Origin: JANMDN01 sp031376285
GTDB lineage: Bacteria; Actinomycetota; Thermoleophilia; Miltoncostaeales; Miltoncostaeaceae
Length of the DNA: 64,000 nucleotides
Assembly: GCA_031376285.1 (NCBI GenBank)
Contig: JANMDN010000045.1
Span: 4,617-68,616, forward strand
Reading direction: 5' to 3'
The translations under genes and the position numbers were made by a program. Every line of letters starts with the position of its first letter. Position 1 is the first letter of the stretch. The notes beneath the pieces were generated by a model. That model was not told the DNA's origin and searched no databases. It saw nothing but the letters and a program-made list of their open reading frames with translations. Positions 35,496 to 44,127 of this stretch are shown here, one piece after another.

Positions 35496-35739
35496 CGCCG
35501 CCGTTGATCGGGGAGGGGATGTCGGTTACCCTTCCGCGAGGTCCTCGTGGCCCACCCAGAGCAGCATGCCGATGATCAACGCGCACACCAGTCCGACCGG
35601 TTCAGCCGCCCAGTGCGGCGGTGTGCGCGTGCCGGCACGACCTCAGCGCTAGCGCGCACGCTCCCACCGGTCGCCCAGTCGACCGCCTCGGCCCCCACGG
35701 TTGTGGGGCGCTGCCCGCTTCTGTGGTTCGGAGCCTCGA

Positions 35740-36933
35740 ATGCTTACCCGATTGTCCCCGATTCATCGCATCGCTATTGCCCGGGCCGTGTCGGTGGGCG
35801 GCACCGAGGCCGCCTTCGTCGCGCTCGTCGCCCTCGTCTACCAGACAACAGGATCCGGGTTGTGGGTGGCGGCGGTCCTCGGCACCTGGATTGGTGTCGA
35901 GGGCCTCGTCGCGCCACTCGCAGGCGCCCTTGGCGACCGGTTTGATCGGCAGGTCGTCATGGTGGTTGCCGACCTTGCGGCGGCCCTTGTTTTCGCGGCG
36001 ATGGCGTTCGTCACTCACCCCGCGGCCCTCGTCGGACTCGCGGCGCTTGCCGCCGCGGCGGAGGCGCCCTTTCCTTCGGCCTCGTCCGCGGCGATTCCAA
36101 ATCTCGTCGACCCGTCGAGGATCGCGTGGGCAAACGGCACCATTGCCGCGACGAGGACCGTCGGCAATCTGGCCGGTCCGCTCGTCGGTGGCGGCATGGT
36201 CGCGTTCGCTGGCGCCTCATCCGTCTTCGTGCTGAACGCCATCTCGTTCGCGCTCTCCGCCGCCCTCGTGTGGTCGATCCGGGGGGCACGGTTTCGTGAG
36301 CCCACCCGAGCCGCCAAACAGCGTCGGGGCCTTCTTGCGGGCTTGCATATCGTCTGGGGAGATCCGACCCTTCGTGGGCTTGCGGTAGCGGGAACGATCC
36401 TGCATCTCGGTATCGGCGGCGTCTTGGTCAGCGAGCTACCACTTGTCGAGTCGTTCGGCTACGGCCCGATTGCGTACGGGCTTCTGGTCGCGATGTGGGC
36501 GGGCGGCGCGCTGATCGGATCGCTGTGGGGCCGCTCGCTCGGTGCCCACCCAAACCTGCTTCGGATCATCGCGCTCGGCGCGGGCGGAAGCGCCGTCGGG
36601 CTTGGCCTCGTCGGTTCGAGCCCGTGGATCTCCCTCGCGATTGTCGCGCAACTGGCCGGCGGGATCGGGAACGGCGTGGCGAACGTCAGCGAAGAGATCC
36701 TGATCCAGCGCTCGACACCGGACGAGGTGCGAAGTCGTGTGATCGGCCTGATCCAAGCTCTCCAAATGACCGCGCTCGGCGTGTCGTTGGGGCTCGCGGG
36801 TCTTGCGCTCGGAGTCTTGAGCCCGCAGGCGCTCTACCTCGTCGCGGGCGGACTCGGTCTCGCTGCGGTGGTGGTTGTGGTGCGGATTCCGAGGGCCGCC
36901 GAGAATGTCGACGTCCAAGCGAGGGCGGTGTAG
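35740..36933 (+). CDS. MFS transporter (DHA3-like efflux permease)
   Basis: About 12 membrane helices in 397 residues. After helix 2 is the loop GALGDRFDRQVVMVVADLAA, the usual MFS motif A position. The central loop and IRSTPDEVRSRV-like segment (IQRSTPDEVRSRVIGL) are typical of the macrolide-efflux-like MFS group. ATG 35740 has GGAG six bases upstream and is preferred to GTG 35701. The substrate is unknown. Confidence 0.85.
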   Translation: MLTRLSPIHRIAIARAVSVGGTEAAFVALVALVYQTTGSGLWVAAVLGTWIGVEGLVAPLAGALGDRFDRQVVMVVADLAAALVFAAMAFVTHPAALVGLAALAAAAEAPFPSASSAAIPNLVDPSRIAWANGTIAATRTVGNLAGPLVGGGMVAFAGASSVFVLNAISFALSAALVWSIRGARFREPTRAAKQRRGLLAGLHIVWGDPTLRGLAVAGTILHLGIGGVLVSELPLVESFGYGPIAYGLLVAMWAGGALIGSLWGRSLGAHPNLLRIIALGAGGSAVGLGLVGSSPWISLAIVAQLAGGIGNGVANVSEEILIQRSTPDEVRSRVIGLIQALQMTALGVSLGLAGLALGVLSPQALYLVAGGLGLAAVVVVVRIPRAAENVDVQARAV

Positions 36934-36936
36934 CGA

Positions 36937-37671
36937 CTACGGGAGTTCCATCCGATCGAGGCGCCGCGAGGCCAGGACCGTCGCCATCGCGATGATGACC
37001 CCGAGGACGACGGCCGCGGTTGTCGCCGACACCGCGGGGACCCCGTCCCAGGTGACGTCCGGGCTCGCGCGCCGCGCGATTACGCGGCCGTACGCACTCA
37101 CCGAGAGTTTGTCGGCCGACTTCGCGAAGCTCGCGACGGAGCCCTCCCAGAGCACGATATAGGCGAGGCCGGTGATCACAGCTCGTCGCATCCGAAGCGA
37201 CAGCCACGCGAACATCGCGCAGTAGGCGAGGGTCACCGTAAGCGCCGCGAGGAGGACCCAGAAAGCTGCAGCGGCGCCGCGGCGGTCCGCGGCGAGCACC
37301 ATCGTCGCGAGGATTCCGGGGCCACAGACGATCATCGTGGCGATCCATGCCGCGGCCACTTTCGCGGCGACGATGGCCATGCGTGGGACCGGCGTTTGGG
37401 TGAGGTAGAGGAGCGTTCCGTCCTCACGCTCATCGCCAATCGCCGCTGAGGTCAACGCGAGCGCCACCAGCGCGATTACGACGGGGAGCAAGAGGTGACC
37501 AACGGAGCGCTCGACTGCGAACGGTCGCTCTTCGCCACTGACGAGGTTCACGAGGACGGCAACGATCGGCAGCACGTTTAGGAGCGCGAGCGCGAGCGCG
37601 CGGCGTCGGCCGAGCACCGCTCGAAGCGACAGCCCGAGGATCGGGCGCGATGGGAGTGAAAACGACGTCAT
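36937..37671 (-). CDS. ABC-2-type transporter permease
   Basis: 244 residues with about six helices. The first cytoplasmic loop carries the ABC-2 phrase IGDEREDGTLLYLTQTPVPR, which contacts the ATPase. It overlaps the ATPase gene (37668-38597) by four bases, so the two form one exporter. The last part (about residues 195-215) lies outside between helices 5 and 6. The substrate is unknown. Confidence 0.85.
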   Translation of the reverse strand: MTSFSLPSRPILGLSLRAVLGRRRALALALLNVLPIVAVLVNLVSGEERPFAVERSVGHLLLPVVIALVALALTSAAIGDEREDGTLLYLTQTPVPRMAIVAAKVAAAWIATMIVCGPGILATMVLAADRRGAAAAFWVLLAALTVTLAYCAMFAWLSLRMRRAVITGLAYIVLWEGSVASFAKSADKLSVSAYGRVIARRASPDVTWDGVPAVSATTAAVVLGVIIAMATVLASRRLDRMELP

Positions 37672-38597
37672 CCGCCGCGCGAGCGGGCCTGGAGGTAGGT
37701 GTAGACGCTCTCGAGGTCGTCGTCGAGCGGTTCGACCCGTTCAAGGGTCGTGTCCGCGTCGCGCGCAAGCGGGGCCAGCCGCCGGGAGAGTCCGTCGACA
37801 TCGTGGGTCTCGACGACAACGGACCGCCCGTCTAAGCGGACCGATTCGACGACCCCTGCGCCGATCAGCCCCTGTGCGATCGCCGTCGCATTGTCTGCTT
37901 CGATTCGGATGGTGCGCGGGCGATCGGCGAGCAGGTTGCGGATCGCCGCGGTCCGGCCCTCGGCAACGAGGCGGCCGTTGACGAGCACGAGCACCGCGTC
38001 AGCCATTCGCTCGACCTCGTGCAGGACGTGGGATGAGACGAGCACCGAGCGCCCCTGCGCCCCCAGGCGACGGACGAGCTCGACCGTGTGGGCGCGTTGG
38101 GCCGGGTCGAGACCATTCAACGGCTCGTCGAGGAGGAGCACCTCGGGCTCGTGGACGAGCGCCGCGGCGAGCTTCGTGCGCTGGCGCATGCCCTTCGAAA
38201 AGCCGCCGACCTTGCGTGCGGCGACATCGGTCAGCTCGACGGTTGCAAGCGCCCGATCCGCGGCGGCGCCGGGGTCGCTCACTCCGCGCAGCTCGGCCAT
38301 GAGCGCGACAAAACCGTGAGGTGTGAGGAAGGGCCAGATCGCGTCGGAGTCAGTCACGACGCCGATGCGGCGATGCAACGCGCGGTCGGTGGCGGGGTCG
38401 GCCCCGAGCACCCGAACCGTGCCAGCGCTCGGCCGCGCAAAGCCGGCGAGCAGCTTCAGTGCAGTGGACTTTCCGGCGCCGTTGTGGCCAAGGAGCCCGG
38501 TCACGCCCGAGTCCGGCGCGAAGGTCACCTCGGCGACGGCGACGGTGTCGCCGTACCACTTCGAGACGCCGTCGAACGAGAGTGCGGGCGCGGTCAT
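37668..38597 (-). CDS. ABC transporter ATP-binding protein
   Basis: Walker A is GLLGHNGAGKSTALKLLAGF. The Q-loop/switch region follows, the signature is GGFSKGMRQRTKLAAALVHE, Walker B is VLLLDEPLNGLDP, and the H-loop is SSHVLHEVE. A C-terminal domain of about 90 residues is typical of ABC-2 drug or polysaccharide exporters. ATG 38597 gives 309 residues; the 19-residue upstream in-frame extension lacks homology character. It pairs with the permease downstream. Confidence 0.92.
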   Translation of the reverse strand: MTAPALSFDGVSKWYGDTVAVAEVTFAPDSGVTGLLGHNGAGKSTALKLLAGFARPSAGTVRVLGADPATDRALHRRIGVVTDSDAIWPFLTPHGFVALMAELRGVSDPGAAADRALATVELTDVAARKVGGFSKGMRQRTKLAAALVHEPEVLLLDEPLNGLDPAQRAHTVELVRRLGAQGRSVLVSSHVLHEVERMADAVLVLVNGRLVAEGRTAAIRNLLADRPRTIRIEADNATAIAQGLIGAGVVESVRLDGRSVVVETHDVDGLSRRLAPLARDADTTLERVEPLDDDLESVYTYLQARSRGG

Positions 38598-38672
38598 CCG
38601 GAGATGGTTGATTCGGAATTGCGGTGTTGGGATCTGCTGAGCGAGACCGAGCAAGTCCAGGACGCCGTGTCA

Positions 38673-38728
38673 GCCCGCATATCGGGAATATGTGGGCGAC
38701 CAAGGACGCCGGATTGCGACGCGTCGCA
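38673..38728. promoter_or_regulatory. Two palindromes between the two ABC modules, candidate operators
   Basis: GCCCGCATAT (38673-38682) and ATATGTGGGC (38688-38697) match as an inverted repeat at nine of ten positions with a 5-base spacer. TGCGACGCGTCGCA (38715-38728) is a perfect 14-bp palindrome. Both lie in the 167-bp gap upstream of the second ATPase gene, where its promoter would be. Confidence 0.5.
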
Positions 38729-38764
38729 GCCAGCAGATCCCCGCAGCAATTTGGAATCAAGCAT

Positions 38765-39643
38765 CTAGTCCTCGCTCGTTCGGTAGCGCCACACCAGGAC
38801 GGCCAGGCTTGCGACGATGACAAGGACGTACACGGCGGACCAAGCGCCGAACGTGGTGACTTCTTCGTTTCGGATGAGCCCGTTCGGAAACTGCCGGTCG
38901 TACATCGCGATCGGCACCTGCAGGAGGTTGAGCGCTCCTGCTGAGTCCCGAAGCTGCTCGACCTCTCCAAGCGCGCCGGCGAGGGTAGCGCTGCCGATGA
39001 CGGTCGCCACGAGGCCGGTGACGGCAAAGGCGACCCGACCCGTGAGCGACGCGAGCGCGAGCCCGAACGGGGCCCAGAAAAGTGACATCAGGGTGCCGCC
39101 GATCAGGATGCGACCGATGTCGGCAAAATGGTTCTGGAGATAGCCCAGGGGGTGCTGCGCGAACAGCACGTTGCCGAGGAAGAGCGTGAGGACCGGCACG
39201 GTCACGACAAAACCGATCAAGCAGAATGCGGCGAGTAGCTTGGCCGCGAGGTACTCCCAACGGCTCACCGCCGTCGAGAAGTAGAGGGGTAGCACGCGGT
39301 CGCGTCGGTCGGCGCACATCAACCGCGGGGCGATCAGCGCCACGAACATCAGGATCTCGACGCCCACGATGGCGGCGTAGGCGCCGAAACCGATCTGCTC
39401 GGTGAGGAGGTCGAAGTTGATCGTGTCGGCGAAGAGCGCCCGCAGGCCGATCAGAACGATCGCCGGTCCGAATGCGCTCAGCGCGATCAGGATCGGACCG
39501 GCCTTGCCGACCCAGCCCATCCCCGCGCCGAGCGACCGGCGCATGCTCCACCGGGCAAACGACCACACCGCGGCCCGTCGGCCCGTCCGGAGACCCTCAT
39601 CGCGGCGGTACCGGATGTCGTGAACCCGGGCGTCGGTCGTCAC
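38765..39643 (-). CDS. ABC-2-type transporter permease
   Basis: 292 residues. A cytoplasmic N-terminus of about 45 residues is followed by about six helices. The phrase MCADRRDRVLPLYFSTAVSR matches the loop that precedes helix 3 in ABC-2 permeases. GTG 39643 overlaps the stop of the ATPase gene (GTGA) and is preferred to a start 26 codons upstream. It works with the ATPase encoded at 39640-40572. Confidence 0.85.
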   Translation of the reverse strand: MTTDARVHDIRYRRDEGLRTGRRAAVWSFARWSMRRSLGAGMGWVGKAGPILIALSAFGPAIVLIGLRALFADTINFDLLTEQIGFGAYAAIVGVEILMFVALIAPRLMCADRRDRVLPLYFSTAVSRWEYLAAKLLAAFCLIGFVVTVPVLTLFLGNVLFAQHPLGYLQNHFADIGRILIGGTLMSLFWAPFGLALASLTGRVAFAVTGLVATVIGSATLAGALGEVEQLRDSAGALNLLQVPIAMYDRQFPNGLIRNEEVTTFGAWSAVYVLVIVASLAVLVWRYRTSED

Positions 39644-40572
39644 GCCATCGCCTCCACGACAAGTTCTTCGAGGGTCTGCTCGGTTCCCCGGATCTCCCGG
39701 ATTCCCACGGCGCTGTCGCACGCCGCGTCGCGTATGTGCCGGGCAACCGCCGCCGGGTCGCCGGCCACAAGGAGCGTGTCAAGCCCTTCGGGATGCTGCG
39801 AGACACGGACTCCGCGCGCCTCCAGCGCCCGAACGAAGGCCGCTTGGGGTCCGCTCACGCGCACGCGCAGGCGTCCGTTCGCTGAGCCCGTGCGATGCCC
39901 GACGGGCTCCTGACCAGCCAGACGGCCGGCGGCGAGGATGACGATCTCGTCACAGGTTCGTTGGACATCGTCGAGGACGTGAGACGACATGAGCACTCGG
40001 ATGCCGAGCTCGGCGGAGAGGCGCCGAATGAGTGAGAGCATGTCGTTTCGGCCAGCAGGATCGAGGCCACTTGTCGGCTCGTCGAGCAGGATGAGCTCCG
40101 GCGAGTGGACGAGGGTCTGCGCGAGCTTCGTGCGCTGCTTCATCCCGAGCGAAAAGGTTCCGATCGGCCGGGAGCGCTCCTCCTCAAGGCCCACTTGAAA
40201 GAGCACCTCCGATGCGCGGACGGCCGCGGCGCGCCGGGGGAGGCCACGCAGCTCGGCGAGGTGGACCACGAAGTCGCGCGCGGTCATCTCGCTCGGCAGG
40301 CAGTCGTGCTCGGGCATGTATCCGACCAGGCGGCGAACCTCCGCCGCGCGGCGGGAGGCGTCGAGCCCGAGCACCTCGATCCGTCCGCCGTCGGCGTCGA
40401 GCAGGCCGAGGACCGCGCGGATGAGGGTCGACTTTCCGGCGCCGTTGGCGCCGAGGAGTCCCGTCGCCATCGCGTCGATGTCGATCGACACGGCGTCGAG
40501 CGCGACGACCGCGCCGAAACGCTTCGTCAGCTCGTGGACTCGGATTGTCGGGCCGGAAGAGGCTGGCGCCAT
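39640..40572 (-). CDS. ABC transporter ATP-binding protein
   Basis: Walker A is GLLGANGAGKSTLIRAVLGL. The signature is GTFSLGMKQRTKLAQTLVHS, Walker B is LILLDEPTSGLDP and the H-loop is SSHVLDDVQ. ATG 40572 gives 310 residues; a 152-codon upstream extension runs antisense through the TetR gene and is spurious. First gene of the minus-strand exporter cluster, 60 bases from and divergent to the TetR regulator. Confidence 0.92.
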   Translation of the reverse strand: MAPASSGPTIRVHELTKRFGAVVALDAVSIDIDAMATGLLGANGAGKSTLIRAVLGLLDADGGRIEVLGLDASRRAAEVRRLVGYMPEHDCLPSEMTARDFVVHLAELRGLPRRAAAVRASEVLFQVGLEEERSRPIGTFSLGMKQRTKLAQTLVHSPELILLDEPTSGLDPAGRNDMLSLIRRLSAELGIRVLMSSHVLDDVQRTCDEIVILAAGRLAGQEPVGHRTGSANGRLRVRVSGPQAAFVRALEARGVRVSQHPEGLDTLLVAGDPAAVARHIRDAACDSAVGIREIRGTEQTLEELVVEAMA

Positions 40573-40620
40573 CCGTGCAATGGTCGCACATCCCTCAGAC
40601 CGCTCGGCCGACCCGTCCGC

Positions 40621-40626
40621 TACCGT
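40621..40626 (+). promoter_or_regulatory. -10 element immediately upstream of the TetR gene
   Basis: TACCGT ends six bases before the ATG at 40633, consistent with a leaderless transcript. It lies in the 60-bp divergent gap shared with the ABC operon. Confidence 0.35.
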
Positions 40627-40632
40627 CCCGGC

Positions 40633-41286
40633 ATGACCGGCAAGGAACGACGCGGGAAGATCCGTGAGCCGCTCAGCGAGGGGCGGATCGTCGAAGCGGC
40701 GCTCCGCCGAATCGATGACGAGGGGCTCGAGAGCCTGAGCATGCGCCGACTTGGCGCTGACCTCAGCGTCGAGGCGATGTCGCTCTACAACTACTTCAAG
40801 ACCAAAGAAGAGATGCTCGACGCGGTCGTCGGAATCATGGTGAGCGACATTCGGGCGCCCGGGATCGAAATCGAAAGCTGGCGTGAGCGCCTTCTCGAGA
40901 CGGCACGATCCTTTCGCGCCGTCGCGACGGCACATCCGAATGCGTTTCCCCTCGTCATGGCCCGCCCGGTCGGCGCGTATCTCAGCGGTCGCACGGTCGC
41001 GGAAGCCAGCGTGGCGACGCTGATGCACGCGGGCTTCGACCAGCTCGTGGCGATTCGGGCGTTTCGGGCGATCGCCAGGTACGTCATCGGGTTCTGCATG
41101 GCCGAGGCGGCGGGGCCTCGGGAGGAAACGGCGATCCCGCCGGGGCTTGATGCGGACGGATCGCTCATCTGGGGCCTGATGGCGGATCTCGTCGAGTCAA
41201 GTGACGACGCGCTCTTCGAGTACGGGATGTCGCTGATTCTCACCGGGCTCGAGGTGAGCTTGCGCGCGAGCGCGCGGTCAGGCTGA
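40633..41286 (+). CDS. TetR-family transcriptional regulator
   Basis: 217 residues. An N-terminal helix-turn-helix spans about 17-62 (IVEAALRRIDDEGLESLSMR, then LGADLSVEAMSLYNYFKTKE), typical of the TetR class with a TetR_C-like ligand domain behind it. It is divergent from the ABC exporter operon, so it probably represses that operon and itself through the 60-bp shared gap. The in-frame reading upstream of 40633 is antisense to the ATPase gene and spurious. Confidence 0.88.
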   Translation: MTGKERRGKIREPLSEGRIVEAALRRIDDEGLESLSMRRLGADLSVEAMSLYNYFKTKEEMLDAVVGIMVSDIRAPGIEIESWRERLLETARSFRAVATAHPNAFPLVMARPVGAYLSGRTVAEASVATLMHAGFDQLVAIRAFRAIARYVIGFCMAEAAGPREETAIPPGLDADGSLIWGLMADLVESSDDALFEYGMSLILTGLEVSLRASARSG

Positions 41287-41306
41287 CTCCCCGCAGCCGC
41301 TGGGGC

Positions 41307-42539
41307 TCAATCGAAGTTCTCGGCGGGCGACCTGATGGCCCGAACGCTTGGCGTCCCGACCACAAGCGCGATGTTTGCAAGCGCCGCGCCAGCACCGAGC
41401 CAAAGGGCGAGGGAGGTACCGATCCCCGCGGCGATTGGTCCGACGAGCGCAAAGCCGAGTGGTTGGCACGAGAGGCTGCCAAGGAGCCGGTAGGAGCTTG
41501 CTCGCGAGCGCAGCTCGGCGGGAACGTTCCGGGTGATGGTCGGCTCCAGGAGCGCCTGCGAGACCGCGATCACCCCACCGGCCAGAATGCAGGGGCCGAC
41601 GAGCGTCCATAGCGGTGCTCCGATTGCGAGCAGGACGAGCCAGAGGGGGAAGGGCAACGTCACGAGGTAGGCGACGACGAGCGGCCTGCGCGGGCGAATC
41701 CGCGTCGCGACGAGGCCCCCCGCGAGGAGTCCGACGCCGAAGCTCGCGATGATCGTCGCCCAAGCGGTGGCGCCCCCGAGGCGCTCGTCGGCGATAAACG
41801 GCCCCAGTACGAAGATGGCTGGCATCACAAAGAGCGAATAAAGCGTCTCCCCGATTGACACCACGACGAGCCACGAGCGCGACCGGAAGGCCGTCCAACC
41901 CTCGCGCAGATCGCTCAGAAATGTGCTGGGCGTTGCGACGACGCGCGTGGAGGCGTCCATCCGAACGAGGCACACTGCGGAGACGGCAAACGTCGCAGCG
42001 TCCAGTGCGATGGCTCCGGCCGGCTGGAGGGCAGCAACGATGACCCCGCCGAGGACTGCGCCGGTTGCAAGCCCGACGGCCGGTGTCATGCCGAGAAGAG
42101 CCATCGCTTCCTGGAGGCGCGGTGCCGAGACGGTCTGAGGTGTGAGACCGGACAGCGCGGGCCGAAAGAGCGCCTCGGCCGTTCCGTAGACGGCCATCAG
42201 CGCCATCATCCAGGCGATCGTGGCATTCCCGCTGAAGAGGAGTGCAGCGAGCGCTGCTTGGCACGCGAAGCGGGTGAGGTCGCTTCCGAGCATGAGCGCC
42301 CGCCGCGGGAGACGGTCGGCAATGACTCCGCCAAGGATCAGCAAGATCACGAGCGGGATCGTGCGGGCCATGAGTACGCGGCCGAGGTCGGCTTTCGACC
42401 CCGTCACGTCGATGACGGCGAACGCGACCGCGATCGTTGCCATCGCATCGCCGAGCACCGAGGCCCCTTGCCCGATGAAGAGCAAACGGAAGGGGCGCTC
42501 GCGAAGGCAGCCGCTCAGTTCGGGGAAGATCGGTGACAC
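41307..42539 (-). CDS. MFS transporter (DHA3-like)
   Basis: 410 residues with about 12 helices. The N-terminus (LRERPFRLLFIGQGASVLGDA) and loop GGVIADRLPRRALMLGSDLT are typical of the macrolide-efflux-like MFS group. The GTG start at 42539 gives the whole first helix. It converges on the TetR gene and is 43 bases downstream of the hydrolase gene. The substrate is unknown. Confidence 0.87.
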   Translation of the reverse strand: MSPIFPELSGCLRERPFRLLFIGQGASVLGDAMATIAVAFAVIDVTGSKADLGRVLMARTIPLVILLILGGVIADRLPRRALMLGSDLTRFACQAALAALLFSGNATIAWMMALMAVYGTAEALFRPALSGLTPQTVSAPRLQEAMALLGMTPAVGLATGAVLGGVIVAALQPAGAIALDAATFAVSAVCLVRMDASTRVVATPSTFLSDLREGWTAFRSRSWLVVVSIGETLYSLFVMPAIFVLGPFIADERLGGATAWATIIASFGVGLLAGGLVATRIRPRRPLVVAYLVTLPFPLWLVLLAIGAPLWTLVGPCILAGGVIAVSQALLEPTITRNVPAELRSRASSYRLLGSLSCQPLGFALVGPIAAGIGTSLALWLGAGAALANIALVVGTPSVRAIRSPAENFD

Positions 42540-42582
42540 GGCCGAGGATCGTCGCCGACCGTCCAGGGATACCGGCGTCGAA

Positions 42583-43416
42583 CTAGGACCAACGCGGAAT
42601 TGGACCGAGAACGCTCGCGATCAGTGCGCTGAGGGTGCCCCCGCGCCAGGCGAGGGGGCTTTCACCCTCGACCTCGACCTCGAGGCGCGCGCCGGGAATC
42701 CGGCTGGCCCAGGACTCGGCGACGGCGAACGGGTGGCCTGGATCCGCATCGTCGCGACTCCCCACGACGAGCGTCGGGGCGCGGACGGCGTGAAGCGCGT
42801 CGAGGCCGTCGAAGGCGGTCGTGCGCGGTGTCGCCCGGAGCGCTTGGGCGACGGTCTCCGGCCGGGCGTGACGGACCAGACGCTGGCGGATCACGGTCCG
42901 AACGGTCTCGCTGTACCGATCCCGGACGTCGGTTGGTCCAAGGGCTTCCAGAAAGCCATCGGGCCCGCCTTGCTCCAGGCCATCTGCGAGACGGTCGAAG
43001 CGTTCGAGATCAGGACTCGGAACTCCACGATGAGCTGGCGCGATGAGCACGAGCGCCGCGACGCGCTCGGGTGTTGCCAAGGCGACGGTCACGGCGGTCG
43101 CCGCACCCATCGAGTGTCCCACGAGCGCGGCCGCGGACGCGCCGAGCGTGTCGAGAACGGCGAGGGCGTCCGCTGCGAGACTCGCGTAGTCGTATGCCAC
43201 CATGTCATCGGGGCCGGTCGACTTGCCGTGCCCGCGGGCGTCGTAGGAGATGACGCGGTAGCCGGCGCGTTCGAGCGCACGCGAGCCGTGGAGCACGTAG
43301 CGCCGGGTCGCCGTCAGCCCGTGGAGCAGAAGCACCGGCGGCCCGTCGCCTGCGACTTCACCGGAGAGGGTGACGCCGTCGTGGACGACGTTGAACGGTG
43401 TGGGGGCGTCAGCCAT
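42583..43416 (-). CDS. Alpha/beta hydrolase-fold protein lacking the usual catalytic His
   Basis: 277 residues. The oxyanion region is LLLHGLTATRRYVLHGSRAL, and the nucleophile elbow is GHSMGAAT with Ser102. SYDARGHGKST and the acid region LVVGSRDDADPGHP are present. Where the family has a GH-S/P histidine motif near the C-terminus, this protein reads EVEGESPLAWRGG, so the catalytic His position is Glu. It may use another His or be non-hydrolytic. It is followed on the same strand by the MFS gene. Confidence 0.82.
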   Translation of the reverse strand: MADAPTPFNVVHDGVTLSGEVAGDGPPVLLLHGLTATRRYVLHGSRALERAGYRVISYDARGHGKSTGPDDMVAYDYASLAADALAVLDTLGASAAALVGHSMGAATAVTVALATPERVAALVLIAPAHRGVPSPDLERFDRLADGLEQGGPDGFLEALGPTDVRDRYSETVRTVIRQRLVRHARPETVAQALRATPRTTAFDGLDALHAVRAPTLVVGSRDDADPGHPFAVAESWASRIPGARLEVEVEGESPLAWRGGTLSALIASVLGPIPRWS

Positions 43417-43471
43417 GGGACAGCATGGAATCAGGTCGCAGCGTCCGTACCAAGTCGCGGTGATAAACCGC

Positions 43472-43501
43472 TTGACGATATATCGGCAAACGTACTATTA
43501 T
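43472..43501 (+). promoter_or_regulatory. Leaderless promoter of the padR-like gene with embedded palindrome
   Basis: TTGACG (43472-43477) and TATTAT (43496-43501) are separated by 18 bases and form the best sigma-70 promoter in the window. The GTG at 43508 lies seven bases after the -10, at the expected transcription start, and there is no ribosome site. The palindrome CGATATATCG (43476-43485) overlaps the end of the -35, which would suit autorepression by PadR and could also affect the divergent hydrolase gene. Confidence 0.65.
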
Positions 43502-43507
43502 CGCTCC

Positions 43508-43846
43508 GTGTCACCACCACTTCGCGAGCCAACCTATTTCGTCCTGGCCTCGCTGCTTGACGGCGCGCTGCACGGCTACGCAATCATCAAGCGGGCCGAG
43601 GAACTGTCCGAGGGCAGAGTTCGGATGACGGCGGGGACCCTTTACGGAGCACTCGACCGTTTGGCAGACGAGGCTCTTGTCGAGGTCGAGCGTGAGGAGG
43701 TCGTCCAAGGGCGACCGCGGCGCTACTACCGGCTGACAGCCATCGGCGCCGACCGCCTAAGCGCGGAGGCGACACGCCTCTCGGCCGCGGTGCGGGTTGT
43801 GGCCGATCGCGTGCCGATGCTCAAGGCCCGACTGGAATCCGCATGA
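43508..43846 (+). CDS. PadR-family transcriptional regulator
   Basis: 112 residues with the PadR winged helix: PTYFVLASLLDGALHGYAII, then RMTAGTLYGALDRLADEALV and GRPRRYYRLTAIGADRL. It is a short PadR of the s-Poly type found in actinobacteria. GTG 43508 fits both the family start and the promoter. Its stop overlaps the ATG of a small downstream frame that looks like the N-terminus of the membrane protein usually paired with such regulators. Confidence 0.9.
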   Translation: MSPPLREPTYFVLASLLDGALHGYAIIKRAEELSEGRVRMTAGTLYGALDRLADEALVEVEREEVVQGRPRRYYRLTAIGADRLSAEATRLSAAVRVVADRVPMLKARLESA

Positions 43847-44127
43847 GCAGGCTTGAGGGGCGCCACCGATCGCTTCTTCGGGTCTATCCGAAGGCCTACC
43901 GCGAGGCCCGTGGCGAGGAGATGATCGCCACACTCCTCGAGGGTGGTGCGCCCGACACGTCCTGGCCCAGCGCTCGGGAGGGGCGCGACATCGTCATCGG
44001 CGCTCTCCGCGCGCGGTCGTGAGTCCACAACGTCCAGGCGGCCCTCTGGGCCGGAGGTTGTCAGCTCGCCGTGATCATTCTCCTGTCCGTGTTCCCTGCA
44101 AATTCGCTCGGTTGGCTCGATGCGTAG
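43843..44127 (+). pseudogene. Broken PadR-associated membrane protein
   Basis: ATG 43843 (ATGA overlap with the PadR stop) opens a 59-codon frame with LLRVYPKAYREARGEEMIAT and EGRDIVIGALRARS. This is the N-terminal signature seen in membrane proteins encoded next to PadR in actinobacteria. It stops at TGA 44020-44022. In the same frame the reading resumes and encodes a hydrophobic helix (GGCQLAVIILLSVFPANSLG) before TAG 44125. So this is probably a nonsense- and deletion-damaged relic. A functional 59-residue peptide cannot be excluded. Confidence 0.6.

Noticed and set aside
35496..35739. A possible small membrane peptide on the minus strand (GLVCALIIGMLLWVGHEDL).
   Set aside because: The frame has no usable start before the hydrophobic part, is bounded by a close upstream stop, and has no ribosome site.
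42220..43560. 446-codon plus-strand frame across the MFS and hydrolase genes and the padR promoter.
   Set aside because: Antisense to proteins with good motifs; no family resemblance.
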